A stretch of DNA of 64,000 bases from Nocardia sp. NBC_00416 (GCF_036032445.1 NZ_CP107932.1:3412501-3476500); one strand, 5' to 3'. Counted from the first letter of the stretch, positions 35,389 through 46,655 are shown. Numbers and translations are program-made. Notes: generated by a model from the letters alone, not told the origin.

Positions 35389-36777
35389 TTACAGGTTCAG
35401 CCTGGCCATCGGGCTGAAGGTGACCGGTAGCTCGGCCAGGGCACGGTGGAACGGGCCCGGCCGCCAGGCCGGCACCCCTCCCGGCAGCGCGGGCTCCATT
35501 TCCGGGAGCGCGTCGAGGAGCTGGTCGATGGCGTTCTGCGCGATCACATAGGACAGCGATCGGGCGGGGCAGGCGTGCCCGCCGATGCCCCAGGCGAGGT
35601 GGGAACGGTTGCCGGTCCGGTTCTCGGCGCGGATCGCGGGATCGTTGTTGCACGCGGCCATGCTGACCAGGACGGGTTGGTGGGCGGGCAACCAGACGTC
35701 GTCGACGAGCACGGGGTGGCGGGGGTAGGTGATGAGGAAGTTCGCCAGGGGCGGGTCGTTGAACAGGACCTCGTCCAGCGCGTCCAGGGTGGACAGGCTG
35801 CCGCCGAGCACGCTGCCGCCGAAACGGTCGTCGGTCAGGATGAGGAGCAGGGTGTTGGCGATCAGGTTCTGCTGGAATTCGATACCCGCGCCGTAATGGC
35901 CGGCCACCTGATGGACCATCTCGGCTTCGTCGAGTGCGGCGGGATGCCGCAGCAGCTCCGAGGTGATGTCGTTACCGGGTTCGGTCCGCTTGAGGGCCAC
36001 CAGTTCCAGCATCGCCGCGCTGATCATCTGGTTGCCCTGCTCGGCGTCGATACCCTCGACGAGTGCGGCCATACCGGTGGCGACGCGCTGCCCGATCTCG
36101 GCCGGGCAGCCGAGCAGGGCATTGACGAGGCCGAAGGTCAGCGGAAAGGCGTACTGGCCGATGAGGTCGGCGGCGCCGGTTTCGCAGAAGCTGTTGATCA
36201 GCGGGATCGCCGCCTTCTCCACCGTCGCGTGCAGCGCGTGCAGATCCACGGCGCCGATACTGGCGGTGATGGCCTCCCGGTAACGCTGGAAATCGGCGCC
36301 GGTATTACGGCTGGCGGTGGGGCGCCACTCCATGATCGGCAGAACGGGGCATTCGGCGGGGATGTCTTTCTGCCAGGCGCGGGGGTCGGCGGGGAAACGA
36401 TCCGGGTCGTTGAGGACGCGCAGCGCGGTGCTGTACCCGACGACCAGCGTCGCGGGTATGCCCGGGGCCAGCTCCACGGGGGCCAGCGAACCCCATTTAC
36501 TGCGCATTTCGCGGTAGGCGCGGTGCGGGTCGGCGGCGAATTCCGGCGAGTGCAGGGCTACCCGCCCATCATCGGAATCGATCCACCCGCGGCGGGCGCT
36601 CGCGCCAGGTGGCGGGAATTGCGCGGGATTCCGCTGCGCCAATATTTCTGTCCTAACCGCTTGTCTTGCCACACATATCGGCTCACCGGTGACCGACTCG
36701 GCGATGGTGTCACCATCCGGGCGGGGCGACCAGTGCAAATAGTGCCGGGGTGCGGGCGAACCGTGCCAAAGTCTCAC
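35389..36777 (-). CDS. Second CYP157-like cytochrome P450 without ExxR arginine
   Basis: About 462 residues as the longest frame, but the first ~70 do not look like P450 and the real start is probably further in, just before VALHSPEFAADPHRAYREM. It is clearly paralogous to the protein at 22103: EFAADPxRAYREM, VELAPxxPATLVVGY, and WRPGPFHRALAELPV are shared. The heme Cys is in SHLAWGIGGHACPARS. The K-helix reads DEVLFNDPP, again Phe instead of the ExxR Arg. The I-helix is degenerate (GAGIEFQQNL). It has no CYP154 partner next to it. It lies between the VOC gene and an AraC-type regulator. Confidence 0.82.
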   Translation of the reverse strand: MRLWHGSPAPRHYLHWSPRPDGDTIAESVTGEPICVARQAVRTEILAQRNPAQFPPPGASARRGWIDSDDGRVALHSPEFAADPHRAYREMRSKWGSLAPVELAPGIPATLVVGYSTALRVLNDPDRFPADPRAWQKDIPAECPVLPIMEWRPTASRNTGADFQRYREAITASIGAVDLHALHATVEKAAIPLINSFCETGAADLIGQYAFPLTFGLVNALLGCPAEIGQRVATGMAALVEGIDAEQGNQMISAAMLELVALKRTEPGNDITSELLRHPAALDEAEMVHQVAGHYGAGIEFQQNLIANTLLLILTDDRFGGSVLGGSLSTLDALDEVLFNDPPLANFLITYPRHPVLVDDVWLPAHQPVLVSMAACNNDPAIRAENRTGNRSHLAWGIGGHACPARSLSYVIAQNAIDQLLDALPEMEPALPGGVPAWRPGPFHRALAELPVTFSPMARLNL

Positions 36778-36907
36778 GCGTGATCCGCCGACGCCGAGTT
36801 CAGCGGCGGTACGCGGTATTCGAGACCCGATACGGGACCGCGGAGCGGGCTATCGTCATCAACAATCGGCCGCCGGGGCCTATCGGGCGGCCTCATGTTC
36901 CGATTAG

Positions 36908-37906
36908 GTGCGGTTGCCAGTGGATACGGTGGAAAGCGTTTCGTTCCCGAATTTCATGCTGGCCCATTCCGGGCTGAACGGGGCGGCGCGGCGACTGCTC
37001 GCTCGCGCGACCGACCTGCCGGAATGGGTGCTGGACAGCCCGGACACCATGGTGCCCAGCGATCATCAGCTACGTCTGTGGGAACAGCTCGAGCACGAAC
37101 TCGACGACCCGGATGTGGCGCTGCGTATCGGCGCGACGAACACATTGGGGCATTTCGGCGTGCACGACTACCTGTTCAGCACGGCCCCCACCCTCGCCGA
37201 CGGGCTGGCCCGCTCCGAAGAATTCGCGGACCTGATCACCACCAATGTGGGATTCGCGGTGCTCGGCGACTCCGAGGACGAGGCGAACGCGGATATCCGG
37301 CTGCTGAACGGGCTGGGACGCGGGCGGCAACTGGCCACCCAGTTCGCGCTGGCGGCGGTGGTGACCCGGGCGCGCAACGCCACCGGGCGTGATGTCCGTC
37401 CGATCCGGCTCCGGTTCCGGCAGCCCGCACCGCGGCGCCACGACGGCTTCGTCGAGATGTTCGGCACGCGCCGGGTGGATTTCTGGGCGCCCACCGACCA
37501 GATCACGTTCCGCGCAGCGGATCTGGCGTTACCGCTGCGCACCGCAGACCCGGCGCTCGCCGCGATCCTGCGCCGAGCCGTGCCCGCGCTGCCGCCGCCG
37601 CTGCGGCTCGAGGTCAGCTGGTCCGGTCAGGTGCACCAGGCGCTCACCGTCCTGCTGCGCGACGGCCGGGTGACCATCGATCGGGCCGCGCACTATATGG
37701 CGATGAGCCGGCGGAGCCTGCAACGCCGGCTCGCCGACGAAGGCACAACCTGGACGCGTGAACTCGACCGTGCCCGGGCCGCGGTGGTGGAGCAGCGCCT
37801 GCACCTCGGCCCGGGCGAGACGCAGGCGGCGCTGGCCAGACGGATCGGCTATTCCGATGCGGGAGCGCTGCGCCGGGCCCGTCAGCGATGGTCCGCGCGG
37901 GCATGA
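36908..37906 (+). CDS. AraC family regulator with arabinose-binding-like N-domain
   Basis: A 332-residue regulator of the OruR/ArgR-type AraC group. The N-terminal domain (LWEQLEHELDDPDVALRIG, GHFGVHDYLFSTAPTLADGL) is of the arabinose_bd type. The C-terminal helix-turn-helix pair is YMAMSRRSLQRRLADEGTTW and AALARRIGYSDAGALRRARQRW. Start is uncertain: GTG at 36908 or GTG at 36920, neither with a strong ribosome site. It is divergent from the CYP157-like gene, which may be its target. A hairpin follows directly. Confidence 0.85.
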   Translation: MRLPVDTVESVSFPNFMLAHSGLNGAARRLLARATDLPEWVLDSPDTMVPSDHQLRLWEQLEHELDDPDVALRIGATNTLGHFGVHDYLFSTAPTLADGLARSEEFADLITTNVGFAVLGDSEDEANADIRLLNGLGRGRQLATQFALAAVVTRARNATGRDVRPIRLRFRQPAPRRHDGFVEMFGTRRVDFWAPTDQITFRAADLALPLRTADPALAAILRRAVPALPPPLRLEVSWSGQVHQALTVLLRDGRVTIDRAAHYMAMSRRSLQRRLADEGTTWTRELDRARAAVVEQRLHLGPGETQAALARRIGYSDAGALRRARQRWSARA

Positions 37907-37907
37907 C

Positions 37908-37923
37908 GCGGACCTCGGTCCGC
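37908..37923 (+). terminator. Short hairpin after the AraC-type gene
   Basis: GCGGACC (37908-37914) with GGTCCGC (37917-37923), 2-nt loop, immediately after the stop codon. The tight loop makes it a weak candidate. Confidence 0.35.
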
Positions 37924-38166
37924 ACCCGAGAGCGCGTGGGCGCCACGGGCAGACGAGCGCAATAGTGCCAACCACCGAGCGGATCGCGCCAGCTTGCGCG
38001 GGCACCGACCTCCTCGATCCGGGCATACCCGCAGCTGACGACGCCGATCAGCGCGATCTCCCAAGTCCGAGTCCGGTTTTCACTCGCCCCGCCGACGACG
38101 CCGCTGCCGCATACTTCCGATCCGTCAGGCGGCCCCGAGTCGCGACCAGCGGAGGAAGGCGACCGG

Positions 38167-39354
38167 ATGAGCGAGACGGCGACCAGCGGCCCGGCCGGCG
38201 GAATACTGCCCGGGGTACTGAAACTGGGCGGACATGTCCTGAAGGAGAAGATCCTCCGGCCCGGCGACATCGCGATTCCGATGCGGAAGGACGAGGTGAG
38301 CGCGGCATGGCTCACCGAGGTGCTGGCGACCGGGAGTCCCGGCGCGGAAGTCGAATCGTTCGACCTCACCGATGTCGACACCGGGACCACCAGCCGGTGG
38401 AAGGCCACGATCCGCTACAACGAGGCGGGCCGGGCGGCGAACCTGCCCGAGCAGCTGTTCGCCAAGACGACACTGACTTTCACTCAGCGGTTGACTCAGT
38501 ATCTGGCGCACGCCCTGCCCGGGGAGCCCGGGTTCTTCCAGTACTTGCGCCCGGAACTCGATATCGAGGCCCCCCGCGGCTATTTCGGCGCGGCCGACAC
38601 GCGGACCGGGCGGTCGCTCACCTTGCTCGAGGATGTCGGCGTGACCCGGGATGCCCGGTTCTGCACTCCGCTCGATCGTGTGACGCTGGAACAGATGCGG
38701 GATCTGCTGGCGAATATGGCCCGCTGGCACGGCCACTACTGGAAATCGCCGGAACTGGGCACGCGCGACTGGTTGAAGACGCCGGACGCGCACTTCCGCA
38801 ATTTCGACCGGCTGCTGGGGATGAAGAAACGGGCGACGGTCGGCCTGCGCCGTGCACCCGAACTGGTGCCCGACACCCTGCCGCCGGTACAGGATCAGCT
38901 CTACGACGCGTGCGGCCGTGCACTGCTGATCGCCCAGCAGGGTCCGCAGACGCTGCTGCACGGCGACCCCCACATCGGCAACGCCTATGTGTGCGGGGAC
39001 GGCCGGATGGGCTTCACCGACTGGCAGCTGGTGATGCGCGGCAGCTGGGCGTTCGACGTCGCCTACACGATCACCTCCGGGCTGGAGGTCGAGGACCGCC
39101 GGAACTGGGAGCGCGAACTGCTCACCTTCTATATCGACCGCCTGCACGCGGCGGGCGGGCCCGCCCTGTCCTTCGACGGCACCTGGCTCGCCTACCGGCA
39201 GCAGTGCCTCTACCCCTACTTCGCCTGGATGATCACCATCGGCCGCAGTGCGCTCATGCCGAAATTCCAGCCCGACGACGTCTGCCGCGCGATCGTGCAC
39301 CGCACCGCCACCGCGATCATGGACCTGGATGCGCTGCAGGCGGTCGGCAGCTGA
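38167..39354 (+). CDS. APH/EcKinase-like phosphotransferase
   Basis: A 395-residue kinase-fold protein. The catalytic loop LLHGDPHIGNAYV near residue 265 and the metal-binding GFTDWQLVMRGSWAFDVAY near residue 285 mark the APH/choline-kinase superfamily, EcKinase-like branch. SLTLLEDVGVTRDARF near residue 155 is the hinge region. The substrate is unknown; relatives are often annotated as phosphotransferases of small hydroxyl compounds. GGAGGAAGG precedes the ATG. It converges with the methyltransferase gene (1 bp between stop codons). Confidence 0.85.
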   Translation: MSETATSGPAGGILPGVLKLGGHVLKEKILRPGDIAIPMRKDEVSAAWLTEVLATGSPGAEVESFDLTDVDTGTTSRWKATIRYNEAGRAANLPEQLFAKTTLTFTQRLTQYLAHALPGEPGFFQYLRPELDIEAPRGYFGAADTRTGRSLTLLEDVGVTRDARFCTPLDRVTLEQMRDLLANMARWHGHYWKSPELGTRDWLKTPDAHFRNFDRLLGMKKRATVGLRRAPELVPDTLPPVQDQLYDACGRALLIAQQGPQTLLHGDPHIGNAYVCGDGRMGFTDWQLVMRGSWAFDVAYTITSGLEVEDRRNWERELLTFYIDRLHAAGGPALSFDGTWLAYRQQCLYPYFAWMITIGRSALMPKFQPDDVCRAIVHRTATAIMDLDALQAVGS

Positions 39355-39355
39355 G

Positions 39356-40498
39356 TTACCCGGCCCGCACCAGCCGCCACAGCGAGGTGACTTCGCGGCC
39401 GCGGGCCTCGTGGAGTGCGTCGGAAGTGTCGGTGGCACGCGGGTGCCGCGGGGACGTGTCGTAGCGGTCGGCGACGCGCAGACCGGCGCCGGCGATGGCG
39501 CCGAGAAGTTCGTCGCGGGTCCGCAATCGGAGATGCTCGGCGAGATCGGACAGGATCAGCCAGCCCTCACCTGCCGGGGTGAGGTGGTCGGTGAGTCCGT
39601 CCAGGAAGCGGTGCAGCATATCCGAGCCGGGGTCGTAGATGCCGAGTTCCAGAGCCGAGGTCGGGTGCGCGGGCAACCAGGGCGGATTGCACACGACCAG
39701 GTCGGCCTGCCCGGACGGCCACAGGTCGGCCGCCTCGACCCGGACGCGGTCGGCCAGGCCGAGGCGGCCCATATTCGCGCGGGCGCACGCCACCGCACGC
39801 GGGTTGATATCGGTGGCCACCACCTGCCGCGCCCCGCGCCGGGCGAGGACCGCGGCGAGCACTCCGGTCCCGGTGCCGAGATCGAACACGACGGGCGGTG
39901 CGTCGCCCGGCGGGAACGGCGCCCGGGCGACGAGATCGACGTATTCGCCGCGGACCGGCGAGAAGACACCGTAGGCGGGGTGGATCCGGGCCTCCAGCGC
40001 GGGAATGTCCACGCCCTTCTGATGCCATTGGTAGGCGCTGAGCACGCCGAGGAGTTCGGGCAGCGAAACGCAGGTCCGCCCGGTATCGCCGACGGCCGCG
40101 GTCCCGTACGCGTGGTCGCAGGCCGCCCGCACTTCGGGCGCCCGGCGCAACGACAGCGACCGGTCCGGCTCCAGCAGGATCAGCAGCCGCCCGAGCAGTT
40201 CGGCGCGCTCGGCGCGCGCACTGCGGTGGCGGTGGAACAGCGCCGCCGTGTCCCCTCCGGTGGGGCCGCGCCCGGCGCTGCGCTTCAGCCGCCGGTCCAG
40301 TGCGCTCATGAGCTGGCGGGCATTGTGGAAGTCGCCACGCCACAGCAGACCCGTTCCGGCGCGAATCATGCGGTGCGCGGACTGGGCGGAGGTGCGATCG
40401 TCGACGACCACCACACGATCGGGCGGCGCTGCCGAATTCTCGGAATGCCAATGGGCGGAGCAGGATTCATCGTTCTCGGTCCAGCTGATCGTGCACAT
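39356..40498 (-). CDS. SAM-dependent methyltransferase with NPPW motif
   Basis: A 380-residue class I methyltransferase. SAM motif I is VVFDLGTGTGVLAAVLA, acidic loop VVATDINPRAV, motif IV LVVCNPPWLPA. The NPPW (N/DPPY type) motif points to methylation of a planar nitrogen such as Gln side chains (PrmC/HemK-like) or a nucleobase. The N-terminal 170 residues are an additional, unrecognised helical domain. AGAGGAG precedes the ATG at 40498, which is preferred over 40528. Substrate unknown. Confidence 0.85.
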   Translation of the reverse strand: MCTISWTENDESCSAHWHSENSAAPPDRVVVVDDRTSAQSAHRMIRAGTGLLWRGDFHNARQLMSALDRRLKRSAGRGPTGGDTAALFHRHRSARAERAELLGRLLILLEPDRSLSLRRAPEVRAACDHAYGTAAVGDTGRTCVSLPELLGVLSAYQWHQKGVDIPALEARIHPAYGVFSPVRGEYVDLVARAPFPPGDAPPVVFDLGTGTGVLAAVLARRGARQVVATDINPRAVACARANMGRLGLADRVRVEAADLWPSGQADLVVCNPPWLPAHPTSALELGIYDPGSDMLHRFLDGLTDHLTPAGEGWLILSDLAEHLRLRTRDELLGAIAGAGLRVADRYDTSPRHPRATDTSDALHEARGREVTSLWRLVRAG

Positions 40499-41018
40499 CA
40501 CGTACTCCTCTGCGGGGGGCGAAGGCATCCGAGGTCGGCGATGCTCCGATTCGGGAGTACGACAGATCTACGCGCTGATCAGCGGGGCAGGACAGGTCAC
40601 TTCCGCATCGAAACGCGGGAGCGGTGTACTCCTACTACCCGGCCCGTGATCACGACCGATCCCTCCGTCGTATCCACTCATCCTCGCACGGGGTCGCACC
40701 CGGTCGGACAGCGACTCCGGACGGCGACGTTCGCCCGCGTATCGGTCCTGGCGGGTTCGGGGGCGGATCCGAGTTCGGTCACGCTCTGGGCGTCCGGGCG
40801 AGGAAACGGTCGCTCGTGTGGCGTGTCTCGATCACCTTCTCCGGTTCGACGAAACCGTGCCCTCCACAGCGACACCCGGCCGTCGCGCCGCGGATCGGCT
40901 CGTCGAACTACAGCGGGTGAAGTCGGACGTGGCGGCACAGTCCGCCGCGGCACAGTTCAGACTGGAGTCGGGTCGGCGTGCCCGCGCCGACCGACCCGGT
41001 GTCCGAGGAGTGACCGTC
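40499..41018. other. Divergent spacer before the merR gene
   Basis: About 520 bp between the methyltransferase (minus) and merR (plus). The merR frame stays open upstream to 40818, but the added stretch shows no domain and the ribosome site supports 41019. No inverted repeat stands out. I see no gene here. Confidence 0.4.
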
Positions 41019-41741
41019 ATGGCCTGGAGTACCCGTCAGCTCGCCGAGCTCGCCGGCACGAGTCTGCGGGCGGTCCGGCACTACCACGAAGTGGGGCTGC
41101 TCGACGAACCCGAACGGGCGTCGAACGGGTACAAGCGTTACGGCGTGGCCCACCTGGTTCGGCTGCTGCGGATCAAACGCCTGACCGATCTCGGATTCTC
41201 GCTGTCGCAGATCGCCGAACTGGGCGACGCCGACGAACACCCGGAGGAGGCGTTGCGCGCGCTGGACGCCGAACTGGCCGGCACCATCGAACGGCTCCAG
41301 CGGGTGCGGGTCGAACTCGCGGTCATCCTGCGCCAGGGCGCACCGACCGATCTACCGCCCGAACTCGCGTCCGCGAGCGCCCGGTTCTCCGAAGCCGACC
41401 GGGCGTTCATCGTCGTCATGACCCGTGTCCTGGGGCCCAAGGGACTCGACGCCTGGCGCGAGATGCTGCTGGCCTACCATGCGGACCCCGTCGCCGACGA
41501 GTTCGACGACCTGCCCGCCGACGCCGATGAGCGGACCCGCCAGGACCTGGCCGAACGCTTCGCCCCGCACGCCCGCGACCTCGCCGCCGCGCACCCCGGG
41601 CTCCACGATGTGGACGACGCGCCGGGCGGCCCCCGGTTCGTGTCCGAGACCATCGGAATGGCGCTCGTCGACCTCTACAACCCGGCCCAGATCGATGTGC
41701 TGCGACGCATGGCGCCCATGCTCGAAGCCGACGGCTCCTGA
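41019..41741 (+). CDS. MerR family regulator
   Basis: A 240-residue regulator. The N-terminal MerR winged helix is clear (WSTRQLAELAGTSLRAVRHYHEVGLLDEPERASNGYKRYGVAHLVRLLRIKRLTDLGFSLSQIAELG), followed by a dimerisation helix and a long C-terminal effector domain (residues 110-240) of the TipAS-like or DUF type. There are no metal-binding cysteines, so a drug or organic effector is likelier than a metal. GAGGAG lies 8 nt before the ATG at 41019. Target genes unknown. Confidence 0.9.
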   Translation: MAWSTRQLAELAGTSLRAVRHYHEVGLLDEPERASNGYKRYGVAHLVRLLRIKRLTDLGFSLSQIAELGDADEHPEEALRALDAELAGTIERLQRVRVELAVILRQGAPTDLPPELASASARFSEADRAFIVVMTRVLGPKGLDAWREMLLAYHADPVADEFDDLPADADERTRQDLAERFAPHARDLAAAHPGLHDVDDAPGGPRFVSETIGMALVDLYNPAQIDVLRRMAPMLEADGS

Positions 41742-41996
41742 CCGGCCGAGATACCGGTCACCGATCGTCGGCCCGGTCGCCGATACCGCCGGGCGGGTGC
41801 CGTCCCGGCCCGGAAGTCGGGTGTGGAACCGGCCCGAATCCGCTATCGCGCGCCGAGAGCGGCGAACGTCATCCGCATCCACGGGATCCAGATGCCCGCG
41901 CCCGTTTCCCGTTCCCAGAGCGCGGACATGGCTGGTGGGTCGGCGGCCCGGCCGGACTCATCGGTCCGGCAGCGGAGGACATGCGCACGACACAGC

Positions 41997-42034
41997 AAAG
42001 GGGCCCCTCCGCGCGAACACGGAAGGACCCCTTT
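41997..42034 (-). terminator. Terminator hairpin of ilvC
   Basis: AAAGGGG (41997-42003) pairs with CCCCTTT (42028-42034), with partial pairing inside (CCG/CGG). It lies 23 bp past the ilvC stop. The 315 bp between merR and ilvC hold no other feature I can support. Confidence 0.65.
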
Positions 42035-42056
42035 CGGCGCTGGATCAGCGCACCGC

Positions 42057-43674
<1,618 letters not shown>

Positions 43675-43744
43675 GCTGTGTCCTTTCGGGCATGTCCGGG
43701 CGCCTGCGTGGTTACGCTCCGCTGCCTCCTCCGGCGCTGACCGG

Positions 43745-45670
43745 TCATGCCTGGTTCCCCTCGGTCTCGTTCTGCTCACGGGCCATGGCCTCGTGGATGA
43801 CCGCCGGTTCGGCGGCCGCCTCGTCCTCGTCGAACAGCGGGCGGATGCCGCGCGCGGCCATGATCTCGTCGTTGCTGGTGCCCGCCGCGACCATCGGCCA
43901 CACCTGGGCGTCCTTGCCGACGATGAAATCGATCACCACGGGCCGGTCGTTGATCGACTGGGCCTCGCGGATCGCGGCCTCCACATCCTCTTCCTTCTCG
44001 ACGCGGATACCGTGGCAGCCCAGTGCCTCGGCCAGCTTCACGAAATCGGGGATGCGCAGACCGTGGGTCTTGAGGTCGGTGTTGGAGTAGCGCTTGTCGT
44101 AGAACAGGGTCTGCCACTGGCGGACCATGCCCAGATTGCCGTTGTTGATCAGCGCGACCTTGATCGGCACACCCTCCACCGCGCAGGTGGCGAGTTCCTG
44201 ATTGGTCATCTGGAAGCAGCCGTCGCCGTCGACCGCCCACACCTCGCGGTCGGGCTGACCCATCTTGGCGCCCATCGCGGCCGGGACCGCGTAACCCATG
44301 GTTCCGGCGCCGCCGGAGTTCAGCCAGGTGCGCGGCTTCTCGTACTTGATGAACTGGGCGGCCCACATCTGGTGCTGGCCGACGCCCGCGCAGTAGATGG
44401 CGTCGGGTCCGGCCAGGCGGCCCAGGGTCTCGATGACGAATTCCGGCGACACCGATCCGTCCGACGGCTTGCTCCAGCCGAGCGGGAAGGACTCGCGGAC
44501 GCCGTCGAGGTAGGCCCGCCAGGCGGTCAGGTCGAGTTCGAAACCGGCCGGGTCGGCGCGCAGGGTCTCGATGAGTTCGGTGATCACCTCGCGGCAGTCG
44601 CCGACGATCGGCACATCCGCGTGCCGGTTCTTACCGATCTCGGCCGGGTCGATATCGGCGTGGATGACCTTGGCGGCGGGCGCGAAGGAGTCCAGCTTCC
44701 CGGTGACGCGGTCGTCGAACCGGGCGCCGAGGGTGATCAGCAGATCCGATTTCTGCAGGGCGGCCACCGCGGCCACGGTGCCGTGCATACCCGGCATACC
44801 CATATTCAGTTCGTGGCTGTCGGGGAACGCCCCGCGTGCCATCAGGGTGGTGACCACCGGGATACCGGTGAGCTCGGCGAGCTCGAGCAGTTCGGCCGAG
44901 GCCTCGGACTTGATCACGCCGCCGCCGACGTAGAGCACGGGCTGAGTGGACTCGGCGATCAGCCGCGCGGCCTCACGCACCTGCTTACCGTGCGGTTTGG
45001 TGACCGGACGGTAGCCGGGCAGCCGCATTTCCGGCGGCCAGCTGAACGTCGTCTGCTCCTGCAGCACATCCTTCGGGATGTCCACCAGCACCACCCCCGG
45101 GCGTCCGCTGGAGGCCAAGTAGAAGGCCTCGGCGAGGATACGCGGGATATCGATGCCCTCTTTGATCAGGAAGTTGTGTTTGGTGATCGGCATGGTGATG
45201 CCGGAGATATCGGCTTCCTGGAACGCGTCGGTGCCGATCAGGCTGCGACCGACCTGACCGGTGATCGCGACCATCGGCACCGAGTCCATCTGGGCGTCCG
45301 CGATCGGGGTCACCAGGTTGGTCGCGCCGGGGCCGGAGGTGGCCATACAGACACCGACCTTGCCGGTGGCCTGGGCGTATCCGGTGGCCGCGTGACCCGC
45401 GCCCTGCTCGTGCCGCACGAGCACATGGCGCACCTTGGTGGAATCGAAGAGCGGATCGTAGAGCGGAAGCACAGCGCCACCCGGAATACCGAATACGGTG
45501 TCGACGCCGAGCTCCTCGAGGGCCCGGACGACCGACTGCGCGCCGATGACCCGCTCGGGCGGGACCTGGCGGCGGTTCGCCGAGGTGGTCGGAGCGCCGG
45601 CCGAGGCCGACGGGTTCGAAGGCGCGGGCCTGCGGGCCGCGGGCCCGGGCCGGGTAGTTGGTGCGCTCAC
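43745..45670 (-). CDS. ilvB: Acetolactate synthase large (catalytic) subunit
   Basis: A 641-residue ThDP- and FAD-dependent enzyme making acetolactate or acetohydroxybutyrate from pyruvate. The catalytic Glu region is [15 protein letters not shown], and the ThDP motif is [33 protein letters not shown]. The first ~30 residues are a Pro/Ala-rich tail typical of mycobacterial IlvB. GTG start at 45670, with AAGGAA 7-8 nt upstream. The upstream leader carries a peptide ORF with branched-chain codons and a terminator, so expression is likely controlled by transcription attenuation. Confidence 0.97.
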   Translation of the reverse strand: MSAPTTRPGPAARRPAPSNPSASAGAPTTSANRRQVPPERVIGAQSVVRALEELGVDTVFGIPGGAVLPLYDPLFDSTKVRHVLVRHEQGAGHAATGYAQATGKVGVCMATSGPGATNLVTPIADAQMDSVPMVAITGQVGRSLIGTDAFQEADISGITMPITKHNFLIKEGIDIPRILAEAFYLASSGRPGVVLVDIPKDVLQEQTTFSWPPEMRLPGYRPVTKPHGKQVREAARLIAESTQPVLYVGGGVIKSEASAELLELAELTGIPVVTTLMARGAFPDSHELNMGMPGMHGTVAAVAALQKSDLLITLGARFDDRVTGKLDSFAPAAKVIHADIDPAEIGKNRHADVPIVGDCREVITELIETLRADPAGFELDLTAWRAYLDGVRESFPLGWSKPSDGSVSPEFVIETLGRLAGPDAIYCAGVGQHQMWAAQFIKYEKPRTWLNSGGAGTMGYAVPAAMGAKMGQPDREVWAVDGDGCFQMTNQELATCAVEGVPIKVALINNGNLGMVRQWQTLFYDKRYSNTDLKTHGLRIPDFVKLAEALGCHGIRVEKEEDVEAAIREAQSINDRPVVIDFIVGKDAQVWPMVAAGTSNDEIMAARGIRPLFDEDEAAAEPAVIHEAMAREQNETEGNQA

Positions 45671-45710
45671 CGTCTTGGTTCCTTACTGCTTGTCGTTCAC
45701 TGGTCCCGAC

Positions 45711-45747
45711 ATAAAAAATCCCTCGACAGCCGGCGGCTGTTCGAGGG
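45711..45747 (-). terminator. Intrinsic terminator in the ilvB leader (attenuator)
   Basis: On the minus strand CCCTCGAACAGCCG pairs with CGGCTGTCGAGGG (one bulge), followed by ATTTTTTAT. It lies 41 bp before the ilvB start and 49 bp after the leader peptide stop. This is one of very few hairpins in the window with a true U-run, which strongly suggests attenuation. Confidence 0.85.
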
Positions 45748-45795
45748 TGGCGCGTCGCAGTGCGAGCTGACGTATTCGACTCCGGATCGTCGGGC

Positions 45796-45849
45796 TCAGC
45801 GCTGGACGCGCCGGCCGATTACGAGCATCTCGTTTCGATTCACGCGCAT
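45796..45849 (-). CDS. ilvB leader peptide, 17 residues
   Basis: ATG at 45849, TGA at 45796-45798, reading MRVNRNEMLVIGRRVQR. It contains Val, a Leu-Val-Ile run and another Val, all products of the downstream pathway. So ribosome stalling when charged Leu/Val/Ile tRNAs are scarce would favour an antiterminator over the hairpin at 45711-45747. No strong Shine-Dalgarno precedes the ATG. An internal ATG (codon 8) directly before the Leu-Val-Ile run follows AAACGAG and may be the real start. Leader attenuators before ilvB are known for actinobacteria. Confidence 0.7.
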   Translation of the reverse strand: MRVNRNEMLVIGRRVQR

Positions 45850-45959
45850 GACGGTATGTGTGCGTGTGGTGCAGAGTCAAACGCCTCACCGCCTACTTCC
45901 CATTATGTGGGAAGGTAGCGGGTGCTCACGCCCGTTCACCATGATGCGAGGATGGTGGT

Positions 45960-46655
45960 GTGTCATCACCGCATCAGTCCGTGCCACCTCCTGAATCGTC
46001 CCATATCCCCGCGGCCGCGGAGGTAACGGGTGGGGCTTCGGCGCCGCCCGGACCGACCCGTGTGATCCGCATGACAGGACTGGCCTACCTCGGGGTGTTC
46101 ATCCTGGTGATGTGCGTGTTCTTCCCGATCGTCGGCTGGCCCGCCGGACTGTTCTGGCTGGCGATCATTCCGATCGCCGCCTTCGTGTGGGTATTGCGGA
46201 CCCAGACCAAGGTCTCACCGGCGGGCTTGGATCTGCGCACGGTGTTCTCGTCCCGCCACATCGGGTGGGAAGGCGTGCGGGGTGTGGCCATCCCCAAGCG
46301 CGGATATGTGCGGGTACATCTGGACGACGACAGCGAGGTCGCGCTTCCGGCGGTGAGCTACGACAGGCTGCGCGATCTGGTGGACGCCTCGGGCGGGCGG
46401 ATCCCCGACCCCTTCGCACTCCCGGACCCGGACACACCGGCCGATACCGCCGACCGGACACCCGATGACACCGCCGACAAAGCGCCCGACGAGACCGCCG
46501 ACAAGGCATCGGACGACACCGCCGATCAGAGTGACGCCGGCGCCGAGCGAGAAGCCGGCGCCGAGAACACGACCGGGAAGCGCGACTCCGACTCCGCGGC
46601 AACCGGTCCCGCCGGCACCGAGACCGATCCCGGGACCACTTCCGGCCCGGAGTAG
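45960..46655 (+). CDS. PH-domain membrane protein, CFP-6-like
   Basis: 231 residues. An N-terminal Pro-rich tail, two adjacent membrane segments (residues 38-80, GLAYLGVFILVMCVFFPIVGWPAGLFWLAIIPIAA), and a bacterial PH domain of about 65 residues (VSPAGLDLRTVFSSRHIGWEGVRGVAIPKRGYVRVHL). It has the gene position of M. tuberculosis cfp6 (Rv3004) beside ilvB. Unusual: after residue 155 there is a long acidic low-complexity tail with repeated DTAD(K/R) units, absent from the short mycobacterial protein as I remember it. GTG start at 45960. Divergent from ilvB. Confidence 0.85.
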   Translation: MSSPHQSVPPPESSHIPAAAEVTGGASAPPGPTRVIRMTGLAYLGVFILVMCVFFPIVGWPAGLFWLAIIPIAAFVWVLRTQTKVSPAGLDLRTVFSSRHIGWEGVRGVAIPKRGYVRVHLDDDSEVALPAVSYDRLRDLVDASGGRIPDPFALPDPDTPADTADRTPDDTADKAPDETADKASDDTADQSDAGAEREAGAENTTGKRDSDSAATGPAGTETDPGTTSGPE

